From: Terriglobia bacterium
GTDB lineage: Bacteria > Acidobacteriota > Terriglobia > Terriglobales > Acidobacteriaceae
NCBI GenBank assembly: GCA_032252755.1
Contig: JAVUPY010000032.1
Coordinates: forward strand, 62,001-126,000
Length of the DNA: 64,000 bases
Reading direction: 5' to 3'
Shown here piece after piece: positions 17,566-26,427 of the stretch. Each line of letters starts with the position of its first letter. Positions within the stretch are counted from its first letter, which is position 1. A program made the translations under genes and the position numbers. Below the pieces are notes generated by a model. That model was given only the letters and a program-made list of their open reading frames with translations, made no database searches and was not told the origin of the DNA.

Positions 17566-18426
17566 TTAAACGTACTTTCCGATGATGAGTTTCAGCTTCT
17601 CTTTCGTTGCGGCCGGGATCGCATCTTTTGAGGTGATGATGGCGCTTGCCAGGGCCGACCCGCATTTGCAGGTGCGCTCTTTTGGCATTGCTTCTACGGC
17701 TTCACGTACGACGTTGCAGGCGTTCTCGGCATTCTTCAGCAGCACGGCAACGATCTGATCGACGGTGACCTCGTCGTGGTGCGGATGCCAGCAATCGTAG
17801 TCGGTCACCATGGCGACGGTGACGTAGCAAAGCTCGGCTTCGCGTGCTAGCTTTGCCTCCTGCAGGTTGGTCATGCCTATGACGTCCATGCCCCACGAGC
17901 GATAGAGATTCGACTCGGCTTTTGTCGAGAACTGCGGCCCTTCCATGCAGATGTAGGTTCCGCCGAGTTTGACGTTCACGCCGGCGCGCTTGCAGGCGTC
18001 GTGAACGACTTTCTGGGAGCGCTCGCAGATGGGATCACCGAAAGCGATGTGCGCGACGACTCCGTCGCCGAAGAAGGTTGAAACGCGATGCTTGGTGCGG
18101 TCGTAGAACTGGTCGGGAAGCACGAAGTCCAGTGGAGCGTGCTCCTGCTTCAACGAGCCTACCGCCGAGATGGAGAGGATGCGCTCAACTCCGAGCTGCT
18201 TCATGCCGTGGATGTTGGCGCGGAAGTTCAGCTCCGAGGGCATGAGGCGGTGTCCGCGGCCGTGGCGTGCAAGGAATGCGACTTTTCGGCCGCCGAGGGT
18301 GCCGACCATGTAGCTGTCGGAAGGTTTGCCGAAAGGGGTTTCGAGCGCGACCTCGTGGAGGTCGGTGAGGCCCTTCATTTGATAAAGACCACTACCGCCA
18401 ATAATGCCGATTTCAGCTTGTGCCAA
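17566..18426 (-). CDS. mtnP: S-methyl-5'-thioadenosine phosphorylase
   Basis: A trimeric-type purine phosphorylase that splits methylthioadenosine with phosphate into adenine and methylthioribose-1-phosphate. The opening GIIGGSGLY is the phosphate-binding loop typical of MtnP. Further motifs are RHGRGH and [12 protein letters not shown] and the adenine/MTA pocket [15 protein letters not shown]. The start is probably the TTG at 18426 (giving 286 residues), because AGGAG lies 9 nt upstream. An ATG 33 bp further upstream is in frame but has no ribosome-binding site. It leads a probable two-gene operon with the PfkB kinase. Confidence 0.92.
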   Translation of the reverse strand: MAQAEIGIIGGSGLYQMKGLTDLHEVALETPFGKPSDSYMVGTLGGRKVAFLARHGRGHRLMPSELNFRANIHGMKQLGVERILSISAVGSLKQEHAPLDFVLPDQFYDRTKHRVSTFFGDGVVAHIAFGDPICERSQKVVHDACKRAGVNVKLGGTYICMEGPQFSTKAESNLYRSWGMDVIGMTNLQEAKLAREAELCYVTVAMVTDYDCWHPHHDEVTVDQIVAVLLKNAENACNVVREAVEAMPKERTCKCGSALASAIITSKDAIPAATKEKLKLIIGKYV

Positions 18427-18612
18427 TCGCGGAAGCTCCTGTGTGGAACTGAAAAGCAAGTGGAACTAGGAATTATAAACAACGGCAAAACTGGACCGCG
18501 GATTTGCGCGGATCACACTACGTCAAAGCTTGAGGCCTTACCAGCGACCCTCGGCGAAGCCCCGGTCGTTCTTGCCTTTGTTTTGCCGCTTTTCCCTTTG
18601 CCGTTTTGCCGT

Positions 18613-20094
18613 TCATTCAATTTCAACGAAGACTGCGTCCCTCAGCTTGTCCGCCGTTGCCGGGTCGAAGCTTTCGCTGACAAATGCGGAGTCTCCGCGG
18701 AGTTCGATGATGACTGGCCCTTCTTCGGTCATCCACTCGCCGCGGGTTCCCTGGCCTAAGGGCTTGGTGGCGGTGAGTTTCGAATAGCGCTTCTGAAGAG
18801 CTTTGGCGTAGTCGTCGGCGAAGAGTTTGGCGGCGTCCGGTGACGCCCACTTTGAGACGTAGACCATGGCCATGTTAGCTTCGTCGAGTTTGCCGTCGGA
18901 GCCGACCTTGGTGCCGGGCTCCTTATAACTCAGGTAGTAGCCGCCGCGCCAGCTTGGAGAGATCGCATCGGCGGTCTCGGTGTTCAACCATTGCTTGAAC
19001 ATGAGTTGAACGTCGTATTCGCCCATGAAGCCGTAATCCCAGCGCTGCCACTTCTTGCCGAGAACCTTGTCGAGATCGGCAACTTTGACGTTCGGCACGG
19101 TTTCGCCAGACAAGTATGTCTGCGGCTCCATGATGTTGCGGGTCGTGGTCGGCGGATTCGTCAGCAGGCCGGCAAAGCCGCCCTCGGTCCCACGTTTAAG
19201 TTCTACTTGAAGGACGAAATTCATCCCGTCCGAGTAGGGGAACATGAGGCTGTCGCGCAGGAACAACGGTGCTTTGCTGAAGACGGGAGAGCCGGAGATG
19301 TCGCCGCCGCCCATGCCGGCGCGCATCATGCCAACAAACTGCGGGGCGTCGGTGACGCGGAGTTTGTACGCGCGCAGCATATAGTCGAGGAGGACGATCA
19401 TGCCCTGACCTTCGATGACGGCTTCGCGCGCGCCGCGCCGCTCATCCTGCTCGATCTCTTCCTGGATGTTCCTGGGCTTGCCGCCGGCCTCCATCCACTT
19501 TTCCATGTCGTAGTTCTGATCCTGCAGGGCATGCGTCAACTCGTGGGCCATAACCGGTTTTTGCTCTTCGGCATCCACCCAGTCGAGCATGTTCACGGTC
19601 TTGGTTTTGGGATCGTAGTAGCCGGCCACCTGCTCTTTCATGAGCGTGAGCATGAAGGAGCGGAGGTCGAAGTCCCTGGGAAGGAGGCGGAATTTCTTCA
19701 GGCTCGTCTCGGACTTCTCCAGTTTTTCGGCGTCCTTGTCCTCTTTCATGCGCTTTTCGAGGAAGGCTCCGACTTCTTCGCGCGTGACGAGGCGGCGCTT
19801 GATGGGTTCCTTGATGGGCAGGCCGGAGTCTTTGCTGACGAAAGCAAGGATGTCGTCGAGCGATTTAAAGAGCTGCTCGGCTTCAGCCTGCGAGAGATGG
19901 TGCTCGCGAGGAACGATGGTCTGGTCCTGCCCCTGGGGTGCCTGCGGCGGCGGCGAGACCTTCTCCGGCCCAGGTTGCTGCGGGGGCGTCTGCGTGGGTG
20001 CCTGCTGAGCGACAGCGGCTAGTGCGAGCAGCAATGACAGAAGCGGGACAAGAAACCAGTTGCGGAGTGGGTGAGCCGGATGAGTTCTGTTCAC
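18613..20094 (-). CDS. Secreted zinc metallopeptidase-like protein (HExxH)
   Basis: The GTG at 20094 with AAGGA upstream gives 493 residues with a signal peptide (WFLVPLLSLLLALAAVA) and a Pro/Gln-rich linker. The motif MAHELTHALQDQNYD contains HELTH, the zinc-binding and catalytic motif. A downstream Glu in REAVIEGQGM is a candidate third ligand, so it looks like a gluzincin. The rest resembles conserved acidobacterial exported proteins of unknown substrate. A longer in-frame extension to 20268 exists but would put the signal peptide internally. Confidence 0.75.
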   Translation of the reverse strand: MNRTHPAHPLRNWFLVPLLSLLLALAAVAQQAPTQTPPQQPGPEKVSPPPQAPQGQDQTIVPREHHLSQAEAEQLFKSLDDILAFVSKDSGLPIKEPIKRRLVTREEVGAFLEKRMKEDKDAEKLEKSETSLKKFRLLPRDFDLRSFMLTLMKEQVAGYYDPKTKTVNMLDWVDAEEQKPVMAHELTHALQDQNYDMEKWMEAGGKPRNIQEEIEQDERRGAREAVIEGQGMIVLLDYMLRAYKLRVTDAPQFVGMMRAGMGGGDISGSPVFSKAPLFLRDSLMFPYSDGMNFVLQVELKRGTEGGFAGLLTNPPTTTRNIMEPQTYLSGETVPNVKVADLDKVLGKKWQRWDYGFMGEYDVQLMFKQWLNTETADAISPSWRGGYYLSYKEPGTKVGSDGKLDEANMAMVYVSKWASPDAAKLFADDYAKALQKRYSKLTATKPLGQGTRGEWMTEEGPVIIELRGDSAFVSESFDPATADKLRDAVFVEIE

Positions 20095-20240
20095 AAGTTC
20101 CTTCTGGGCAAAGTCTATACCCTTAGATGTTGCTGGCGTCGGTTGAGTCCGGGCCGCGATCCGCTTCTCCTTCGTCCGCTGCTGAATCGGGCTGTACCAG
20201 ATTACCCGATTGGCAGCGTTTGCGATTACCATGTCCGAAC

Positions 20241-20723
20241 ATGCCCGAAGGTAACCCAGAAAAGGCAATGGAGTACTTCAAACTGGCCTACGACAAGCAG
20301 GCCGAAGGAGAGTACCGCGAGGCAATCGAGCTATATACGAAGTCGATTGAGGCCTTCCCTTCCGCCGAGCCGTACACGTTTCGGGGCTGGGCTTATTCAT
20401 ATCTCGAGGATTACGAGCAGGCGATTGAAGACTGCAAGCGGGCCATCGAAATCGACCCGGAGTTTGGGAATCCCTACAACGATATTGGCGCTTACCTGAT
20501 TGAGCTCGACAAGCCGGATGAGGCGATTGTTTGGCTGGAGAAGGCGATCGGGGCCAAGCGGTATGAGGCGCGCTGCTATCCGTACTACAACCTCGGGCGG
20601 GTGTATGAGGCTCGGCACGAATGGAAACGGGCGCGGGAGTGCTATCAAAAGGCACTGGCCGAGAATGGGGAATACCTCGCGCCGGCGAGGGCGTTGAAGA
20701 GGTTGAGCGCAATGTTCAACTGA
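20241..20723 (+). CDS. TPR-repeat protein
   Basis: About 160 residues forming three to four tetratricopeptide repeats (for example YDKQAEGEYREAIELYTKSI and AYSYLEDYEQAIEDCKRAI). Such proteins are scaffolds for protein binding. There is no signal peptide with this start. The start is uncertain: ATG 20241 has no good ribosome-binding site, and upstream in-frame codons overlap the divergent peptidase leader. Partner unknown. Confidence 0.75.
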   Translation: MPEGNPEKAMEYFKLAYDKQAEGEYREAIELYTKSIEAFPSAEPYTFRGWAYSYLEDYEQAIEDCKRAIEIDPEFGNPYNDIGAYLIELDKPDEAIVWLEKAIGAKRYEARCYPYYNLGRVYEARHEWKRARECYQKALAENGEYLAPARALKRLSAMFN

Positions 20724-20795
20724 AGGAATTGTGCCATCGGGTGATCGGGCTATCGTGCCATCGAAAAGCAATCGCACAATGGCGCACTGCCACGA

Positions 20796-21863
20796 TTACA
20801 AGACGCGCTTGGCAATCCATTCCGTCAATTCTCTCGTTCCCATTGTCCCGCCGACGTCGGTCGTGAGCTTTTTCTCTTTGACGGCTGCGGCGACGGCGGT
20901 TTCCATCTTTTTGGCTTCGGCGGTGAGGCCGAGGTAGTCGAGCATCATGGCGGCGCTGAGGATGGCGCCCATTGGGTTGGCGACGTTCTTGCCCGCGAGG
21001 GGTGGGGCGGACCCGTGGACGGGTTCGAACATGGAGGTGCGGCCCGGGTGAATGTTGCCACTCGCAGCCATGCCGAGGCCACCCTGGAGAGCGGCGGCGA
21101 GATCGGTGAGGATGTCGCCGAACATGTTGTTGGTGACGATGACTTCGAGAGATTGCGGCTCGCGCACCATTTGCAGGCAAAGGGCGTCGACGTACATGTT
21201 CTGCGGCGTGATGTCGGTGTAGTCGGCGGAGACCTGCTTGAACACCTTTTGCCAGAGACCTCCGGCGTAGCTCATGACGTTGGATTTGTCGGCCATGAGG
21301 ACCCTCTTGCGGCCGTGGTGGCGGGCGTAGTCGAAGGCGAAGCGGATGATGCGCTCGACACCCTTTCGGGTATTGATGTCTTCCTGCGTGGCGACTTCGT
21401 CCGGAGTGTCGCGCTTGAAGATTCCGCCCATGTCCATGTAAACGCCTTCGGTGTTCTCGCGAATGACGGTGAAGTCGATCATCTCGGGCGTGACATTTTT
21501 GAGTGGGCAGAGAGCAGAGTCGAGCAGTTTGACCGGGCGGACATTCGCGTAGAGGTCCATGCGGAAGCGCATTCCGAGCAGGATTTCCTTGGCGTGAATG
21601 TTGGTTTTGACGCGAGGGTCGCCGAGGGCGCCGACGAAGATGGCGTCGAAGTCGCGCGCGAGCATCTCGAAGCCGTCTGGCGGGATGGTGGTGCCGTCCT
21701 TCAGGTACCGGTCGGCGGACCAGTCGAACTCGGTGAACTCAACCGACGCGCCAGTTGCGCGGATCACGTTGAGGGCGGCGGGAATGACTTCTTTGCCGAT
21801 GCCGTCGCCGGGAACGACGGCGATCTTGTGGGCGCGTTTTGAAACGTTCTGAGTCACGGGCAT
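20796..21863 (-). CDS. Isopropylmalate/tartrate-type beta-decarboxylating dehydrogenase
   Basis: A 355-residue member of the isocitrate/isopropylmalate dehydrogenase family, NAD(P)- and metal-dependent. The start [11 protein letters not shown] and the metal-site [12 protein letters not shown] are family hallmarks. The substrate helix reads IRENTEGVY rather than the 'RELTGGIYF' of typical LeuB. It is closer to tartrate/D-malate or homoisocitrate enzymes, so the leuB label is withheld. The ATG at 21863 avoids overlap with hpnE, which ends 42 bp upstream. It may be transcribed with the hopanoid genes, although a metabolic link is not obvious. Confidence 0.8.
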   Translation of the reverse strand: MPVTQNVSKRAHKIAVVPGDGIGKEVIPAALNVIRATGASVEFTEFDWSADRYLKDGTTIPPDGFEMLARDFDAIFVGALGDPRVKTNIHAKEILLGMRFRMDLYANVRPVKLLDSALCPLKNVTPEMIDFTVIRENTEGVYMDMGGIFKRDTPDEVATQEDINTRKGVERIIRFAFDYARHHGRKRVLMADKSNVMSYAGGLWQKVFKQVSADYTDITPQNMYVDALCLQMVREPQSLEVIVTNNMFGDILTDLAAALQGGLGMAASGNIHPGRTSMFEPVHGSAPPLAGKNVANPMGAILSAAMMLDYLGLTAEAKKMETAVAAAVKEKKLTTDVGGTMGTRELTEWIAKRVL

Positions 21864-21904
21864 AGATAGTATCGGGAAACAGCGTAATCGGCTAATCGGA
21901 ACCG

Positions 21905-23350
21905 TTAACGGAAGAGGCGCATGAGGCCGCGCGCGGGCAGGTCGGGGACGAGGAAACGCGAGTCGTCGCCGCGGGTATTGGCGAGCACCTGCGCGGTGAT
22001 GTAGCCACCGCGGACGGCGCCTTCCATGGTGGCGGGCCATCCGGTGGCGGTCCAGTCTCCGGAGAGGAAGACGCGGGGCCAGGCGGTGAGCGGGGTGGGA
22101 CGATGACGCTCGAGGCCGGGTGCAGGCGAGAAGGTCGCGTGGACTTCTTTCACGACTGTTGATTTCAGGACGCGAGCTTCCTTCGCGGCGGGGAAGAATT
22201 CTGCGAGTTCACGGAGCGCGAGGTCGAGGATGTCGTTGCGGCTGCGGGTGAGAAGCGATTTCGAGGAACTCACTACGAGTTCGAGATAGCTACCGGCGGC
22301 GAGAGGCGCATCGGGCGAACTGGCACGTTCGAGAATGCGCGATTTCTGGAACATCCATTGGATGGTGCGGTCGAGGAGCACGGCGTGATCGAGTTGCGTG
22401 ATCTCGCGATCGAACCAGAAATGGATGCCTGTGATGGGCGAGCTTGTGAATTGCACGAGTTGCTCGCGGATCGGCTCGGATTCGGTGGAGTGCGGGAGGA
22501 TCGAATCGAGATGCGAGAACGGGACGGCGGAGATGAGGTAGTGGAAGACGATCTCTTCGCCGCCGACGCCGACCGAAACGTGGTCGGCGGCGGGAGTGAA
22601 GGATTCGACCGACGAGCGCAGATGCACCTGGCCGCCGCGTTCGCGGATGTAGTCGGCGGCGGAGCCGTAAAGTCGCGAAAGCGGAACCGTGGGAACGCCC
22701 ATGCGTCCGGCTTCGGCGGACTTGAGGAAAGCGTCGCGGAACACCATGGCACCGTAAGCGACGGAGACGCGTTCGAGGTCCTCGTTCAGCGCGCTGACGA
22801 GTACGGGTGACCAGAAGCGATCGATCGCCTGCTGCGTCTGGCCATGATGACGGAGCCACTCAAGGAAGCTTTTGCCATTATCCGCAGGAACGCGCGGCAT
22901 CAGTGCTGTCATAGCGCGGCCGATGCCGAGTTTGTCGGTGAGGGAGAGCAGATCGAAGCGCAAGAACGATGGCGAGGCGTGGAAGGGTGCGGGCCATCCG
23001 GATGCGCCGATTTCGCCAGCCTGGCCGCCCGGAAGCATGAAGGTGAGGCGGTCGTACCAGCGGATCTTGTCCTGCACGCCGAGGCGTCCGTAGAAGTCGA
23101 CAAGGTTGGTGCAGCAGCCGAGCAGGATGTGCTGGCAGTTGTCGACGATTTCGCCGGTGCCGGGATGCTCGTAAGACGACGCGCGGCCACCGAGGTATGG
23201 GCGGCGCTCAAACAGCGTGACGCGATAGCCGGCCTCGGAAAGAGCGCAGGCGGCTGCGAGTCCGGAGAGACCGCCGCCAATGACGGCGACGGACGCAGCG
23301 GTGCCGGCGTCGGTGAGGATCGGCGCGGGTTGGGTAAGGGTCGAACTCAC
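21905..23350 (-). CDS. hpnE: Hydroxysqualene reductase, squalene-associated FAD oxidoreductase
   Basis: HpnE reduces hydroxysqualene to squalene in the three-step HpnCDE route. The protein has 481 residues. The FAD-binding fold is seen at the N-terminus (VAVIGGGLSGLAAACALSEAG around residues 18-38, followed by ERRPYLGGRASSY). The C-terminus has the second flavin motif (FLSGDWTATGWPATMEGAVRGG). The GTG start at 23350 overlaps the hpnD stop as GTGA, so translation is probably coupled. Last of the clear hopanoid genes on this strand. Confidence 0.92.
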   Translation of the reverse strand: MSSTLTQPAPILTDAGTAASVAVIGGGLSGLAAACALSEAGYRVTLFERRPYLGGRASSYEHPGTGEIVDNCQHILLGCCTNLVDFYGRLGVQDKIRWYDRLTFMLPGGQAGEIGASGWPAPFHASPSFLRFDLLSLTDKLGIGRAMTALMPRVPADNGKSFLEWLRHHGQTQQAIDRFWSPVLVSALNEDLERVSVAYGAMVFRDAFLKSAEAGRMGVPTVPLSRLYGSAADYIRERGGQVHLRSSVESFTPAADHVSVGVGGEEIVFHYLISAVPFSHLDSILPHSTESEPIREQLVQFTSSPITGIHFWFDREITQLDHAVLLDRTIQWMFQKSRILERASSPDAPLAAGSYLELVVSSSKSLLTRSRNDILDLALRELAEFFPAAKEARVLKSTVVKEVHATFSPAPGLERHRPTPLTAWPRVFLSGDWTATGWPATMEGAVRGGYITAQVLANTRGDDSRFLVPDLPARGLMRLFR

Positions 23351-24288
23351 GTAAGACGTTTCAGGAAACCTTTGAAAAGGATACCTGACTTTTCGAGTCC
23401 GCTGAGACGAATGCGGCGGGAGTAGACGTCGTACTGGCGCTCGACCATGCGATCGAGCAGGCGATGGTAGATGGTGACGAGCGTCCAAAGGGCACCCTGG
23501 CTGTCTTCGTCGATGAGCGGCAGGAGTTTGTCGGCGGCTTTGTAGAATTCGCGAGCGCGATTAGCTTCCATTTCCAGCAGCGGGCGCAGACGTTCGAGAT
23601 TCGAACCGGAGACGAGTTCTTCGGCGGAGATGCCGAATTGCTCGAGGTCTTCCTGCGGTATGTAGACGCGGCCGAGCGAGCCGTCTTCCTTGATATCGCG
23701 AAGGATATTCGTGAGTTGGAAGGCGACCCCAACTTCTTCGGCGAGTTGCTCGGCGAACTGCTCCCGGTAGCCGAAGATGCGGATGCATGTCAATCCGACG
23801 ACGGACGCGACATGATAGCAGTAGTCGTAAAGTTCGGCGAAGGTGCGGTAGGCAATGCGGACGGTATCGGGCGCGGATTGCGCGAGTTCGGCGGGTGAGG
23901 GATCGCCAGGACTGTTGGCGTAGAGGTCCATGGCAGTTCCCTGCACCAATTTGTCGAGGAGTTCGGTGGGGATGTTGTATTTCTGCTGGGCGTCGCGCAG
24001 GGCCATGAAGACGGGATCATCGGTGGCGGAGCCTTCGACGACGCGATGGAACCGGTCCAGCCATTCACTCAGTTTGCGGCGACGCTCAGGGATAGGGAGT
24101 GAAGCGTCGTCGGAGAGGTCGTCGGCGTGGCGCATGAATGCGTAGACGGCGGAGAGGGCGTTGCGCTTGGGGCGCGGCAGTGCGAGGAATCCGTAATAAA
24201 AATTGCGCGCGGCAGAGCGGGTGATGTGGCGACAAACGCCATACGCGGTCTCGAGTTGGAGTGGATGCTGCTGCACGGCGGCGCTCAT
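23347..24288 (-). CDS. hpnD: Presqualene diphosphate synthase
   Basis: A 313-residue trans-isoprenyl diphosphate synthase of the squalene/phytoene synthase family. It condenses two farnesyl diphosphates to presqualene diphosphate. It shows both Asp-rich motifs: MRHADDLSDD (about 52-61) and NILRDIKEDGSLGRVYIPQ (about 190-208). The ATG overlaps the hpnC stop (ATGA) and its own stop overlaps hpnE, so hpnC-hpnD-hpnE form a coupled block. Confidence 0.94.
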   Translation of the reverse strand: MSAAVQQHPLQLETAYGVCRHITRSAARNFYYGFLALPRPKRNALSAVYAFMRHADDLSDDASLPIPERRRKLSEWLDRFHRVVEGSATDDPVFMALRDAQQKYNIPTELLDKLVQGTAMDLYANSPGDPSPAELAQSAPDTVRIAYRTFAELYDYCYHVASVVGLTCIRIFGYREQFAEQLAEEVGVAFQLTNILRDIKEDGSLGRVYIPQEDLEQFGISAEELVSGSNLERLRPLLEMEANRAREFYKAADKLLPLIDEDSQGALWTLVTIYHRLLDRMVERQYDVYSRRIRLSGLEKSGILFKGFLKRLT

Positions 24289-25238
24289 GCCACCTTCCCG
24301 ACCAGGGCCCGAAGCAGCAGTGCCAGCTTGCGCGGCTTGGAGATCACGGGACGCGACTTGAGTACATCATAGCCCTGCTTCTCGATAGCATCGAGAATCG
24401 CCTGGCCACCGCGCGAGAAAAGTTCGATATCGAGGGCAAGATGGCGATCGACCTTCTGAACGAGGGGCAGGCCGCGATCGAACCACTCTCGTGCGCGGGC
24501 GACTTCGAACTTCATCATCTCGCGGAACTGCGGGGTAAAGCGGCGCTGGGCGATATCGGACTCGGAAACACCGAAGAGACGTAGACTCTCCTGCGGCAGA
24601 TACATGCGTCCGTTGGCGTAATCGCGAGCGACATCCTGCCAGTGATTCGCTAACTGAAGGGCGGTACAGGTGCAGTCGGAAAGCCGCTGGCGCTCTGCGT
24701 CCGAGTAACCGCAGAGATAGAGTACGAGGTGGCCAACAGGATTGGCGGAGTTCTTGCAGTATTCGAGTACCTCGTCAAAGTTTTCATAGCGCGTCTTGGT
24801 CTGGTCCTCGCGGAAAGCGATCAAGAGATCGGAGAACTCATGGTGAGGAATTCCAAACTGGCGAATGGTTTCTTCCAGCGCGATGAACACGGGATGACGT
24901 GATCCTGGTTGCGAGATGTCGGCGAGATGCGCGTAACAGGCATCTAGTTCGTGCTGCCAGAGATCGAGTAATGCAAGCGACAGTTGGGTATCCCCGACTT
25001 CGTCGCCGAGATCGTCTGAGATTCGACAGTAGGAGTAGACGTTGAAGAAGTGCTGGTGCAGGTGCTTCGGTAAAAACCAGGAGACTACGTTGAAGTTCTC
25101 GTAATGGCCACGTGCAAGACGCGCGCAGTAGGCCTGCGCTTCGGCGAGAGAAGGCGCCACGTCGGGGATCTCGTATCCGGCGGGAAGTCGCGACCAGGCA
25201 GTGCGGACGTCGAGAGCCTCGTTGGTGGTAGGGTCCAT
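24285..25238 (-). CDS. hpnC: Hydroxysqualene synthase
   Basis: HpnC converts presqualene diphosphate to hydroxysqualene. It is a second squalene-synthase-fold protein (317 residues from ATG 25238; a TTG four codons earlier is possible). It has YCRISDDLGDE as first Asp motif and ANHWQDVARDYANGRMYLPQ as second. It resembles HpnD in fold but not closely, as expected for the HpnC branch. A 117-bp gap with a palindrome separates it from the dehydrogenase gene upstream. Confidence 0.93.
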   Translation of the reverse strand: MDPTTNEALDVRTAWSRLPAGYEIPDVAPSLAEAQAYCARLARGHYENFNVVSWFLPKHLHQHFFNVYSYCRISDDLGDEVGDTQLSLALLDLWQHELDACYAHLADISQPGSRHPVFIALEETIRQFGIPHHEFSDLLIAFREDQTKTRYENFDEVLEYCKNSANPVGHLVLYLCGYSDAERQRLSDCTCTALQLANHWQDVARDYANGRMYLPQESLRLFGVSESDIAQRRFTPQFREMMKFEVARAREWFDRGLPLVQKVDRHLALDIELFSRGGQAILDAIEKQGYDVLKSRPVISKPRKLALLLRALVGKVA

Positions 25239-25314
25239 AGGATTCCACAATTGACGATTTTCTCAATGACGATTGGAAAATCAAAGTCCAACAGCAGATT
25301 CCCCGGGCTGACCA

Positions 25315-25339
25315 CCCCAACGAGATGCGCTCGTTGGGG
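25315..25339. repeat. Perfect 10-bp-arm palindrome in the hopanoid operon
   Basis: CCCCAACGAG (25315-25324) and CTCGTTGGGG (25330-25339) flank a 5-nt loop. It sits in the only larger gap within the minus-strand hopanoid block (25239-25355), between the first dehydrogenase and hpnC. No T-run follows on the minus strand, so it is more likely an RNA-stabilising or processing hairpin or a small repeat than a terminator. Confidence 0.7.
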
Positions 25340-25355
25340 ACCGCGCGCCACGACC

Positions 25356-26405
25356 TTAGTGTCCCGGGATGATCGCTGTCTTGATGTCTCCGTTGCGGTT
25401 GCTCATGTGGCGCAGCACCTGCTGCAAGCGAGAGAGCGGTGCTTCTCCGGTAATGTAATCGTTGGCTCGGATCTTCCCTTCTGTAATGAGCGCAAAAGCG
25501 CGGCGCACAGTCTCCGGGGTGTGATGGAATGTCGCCTTGAGCGTGATCTCCGAGTAGTGGAGACGCTGTGTATCGAGGTTGACCTTCGTGCCGCTTGCGC
25601 ATCCGCCAAAAAAGTTTACCGTCCCGCCCTTGCGTACCATGTCGATAGCCCACTCCCAGGCCTCGGGACGACCGACAGCTTCAACGACTACGTCGGAGCC
25701 ACGACGATCATTGGTGAGGGCGCGGACGGCATCGACGGCATCGTTAACCTTCGTGATTTGTACCACATCATGGGCGCCCATTTTGCGCGCGCCCTCGACC
25801 TGCGAGTCGCGCTTGACGACGGCGATGACGTTGCAGCCGACGAGTTTGGCGACCTGCATGAACATCATGCCGATCGAGCCACCCCCGATGACGGTGACGG
25901 TGTCGCCGATTTCGAGGCCGGTTTCATGCAATCCGCGCAGCACGCAGGCGAGCGGTTCGACCATCGCCGCTTCTTCGTAGCTTACGTCGGGTGGAACCGG
26001 CAGCATGTTGGTTTCGACGATGCGCTTGGGAATGCGAATGTACTCGGCGTAGGCACCGTTGTTGAAGAGCAAGTCTTCGCAGAGATTTTCCTGGTGCTTG
26101 GAGCAGTAGAAACACATTCCGCAGGGAGCGGAGTTGAGAGCGACGACGCGCTGGCCTTTGCGGAACCCTCGGACGCCCGGACCAAGTTGCTCGATGGTTC
26201 CGGCGAGTTCGTGCCCGAACAGGGCCGGGGGCACGATCATTCGGGCGTGATAACCGCGCTGGTAGACCTTCAGATCCGTTCCACAGGTGAGCGCGACGTG
26301 CACCTTGATGAGGACTTCTCCGTCGCCGACGCGTGGGATAGGAACTTTCTCGATCTTAACGTCCTCTTTACCGTAGAGGACTGCTGCTGTCATTTGTCCG
26401 TTCAC
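25356..26405 (-). CDS. Zinc-dependent medium-chain alcohol dehydrogenase (hopanoid cluster, copy 1)
   Basis: A 349-residue MDR-family NAD(P)-dependent dehydrogenase of the threonine/sorbitol dehydrogenase type. It has catalytic zinc ligands (CGTDLKVY; GHELAGTIE), the structural-zinc Cys set (CGMCFYCSKHQENLC) and a Rossmann motif (VTVIGGGSIGMMFMQVAK). The start is the GTG at 26405 or the ATG at 26393. It lies between hpnC and a paralogue in the same operon, only 22 bp after the latter. A role in hopanoid side-chain reduction or oxidation is inference from context; the family is too broad to assign a substrate. Confidence 0.85.
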   Translation of the reverse strand: MNGQMTAAVLYGKEDVKIEKVPIPRVGDGEVLIKVHVALTCGTDLKVYQRGYHARMIVPPALFGHELAGTIEQLGPGVRGFRKGQRVVALNSAPCGMCFYCSKHQENLCEDLLFNNGAYAEYIRIPKRIVETNMLPVPPDVSYEEAAMVEPLACVLRGLHETGLEIGDTVTVIGGGSIGMMFMQVAKLVGCNVIAVVKRDSQVEGARKMGAHDVVQITKVNDAVDAVRALTNDRRGSDVVVEAVGRPEAWEWAIDMVRKGGTVNFFGGCASGTKVNLDTQRLHYSEITLKATFHHTPETVRRAFALITEGKIRANDYITGEAPLSRLQQVLRHMSNRNGDIKTAIIPGH

Positions 26406-26427
26406 TCTCTAATTTCCTTCCTTCTTC

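Noticed and set aside
21864-22040. Upstream extension of the isopropylmalate/tartrate-type dehydrogenase
   Set aside because: It would run deep into hpnE and adds a low-complexity Arg-rich leader; the ATG at 21863 is better.
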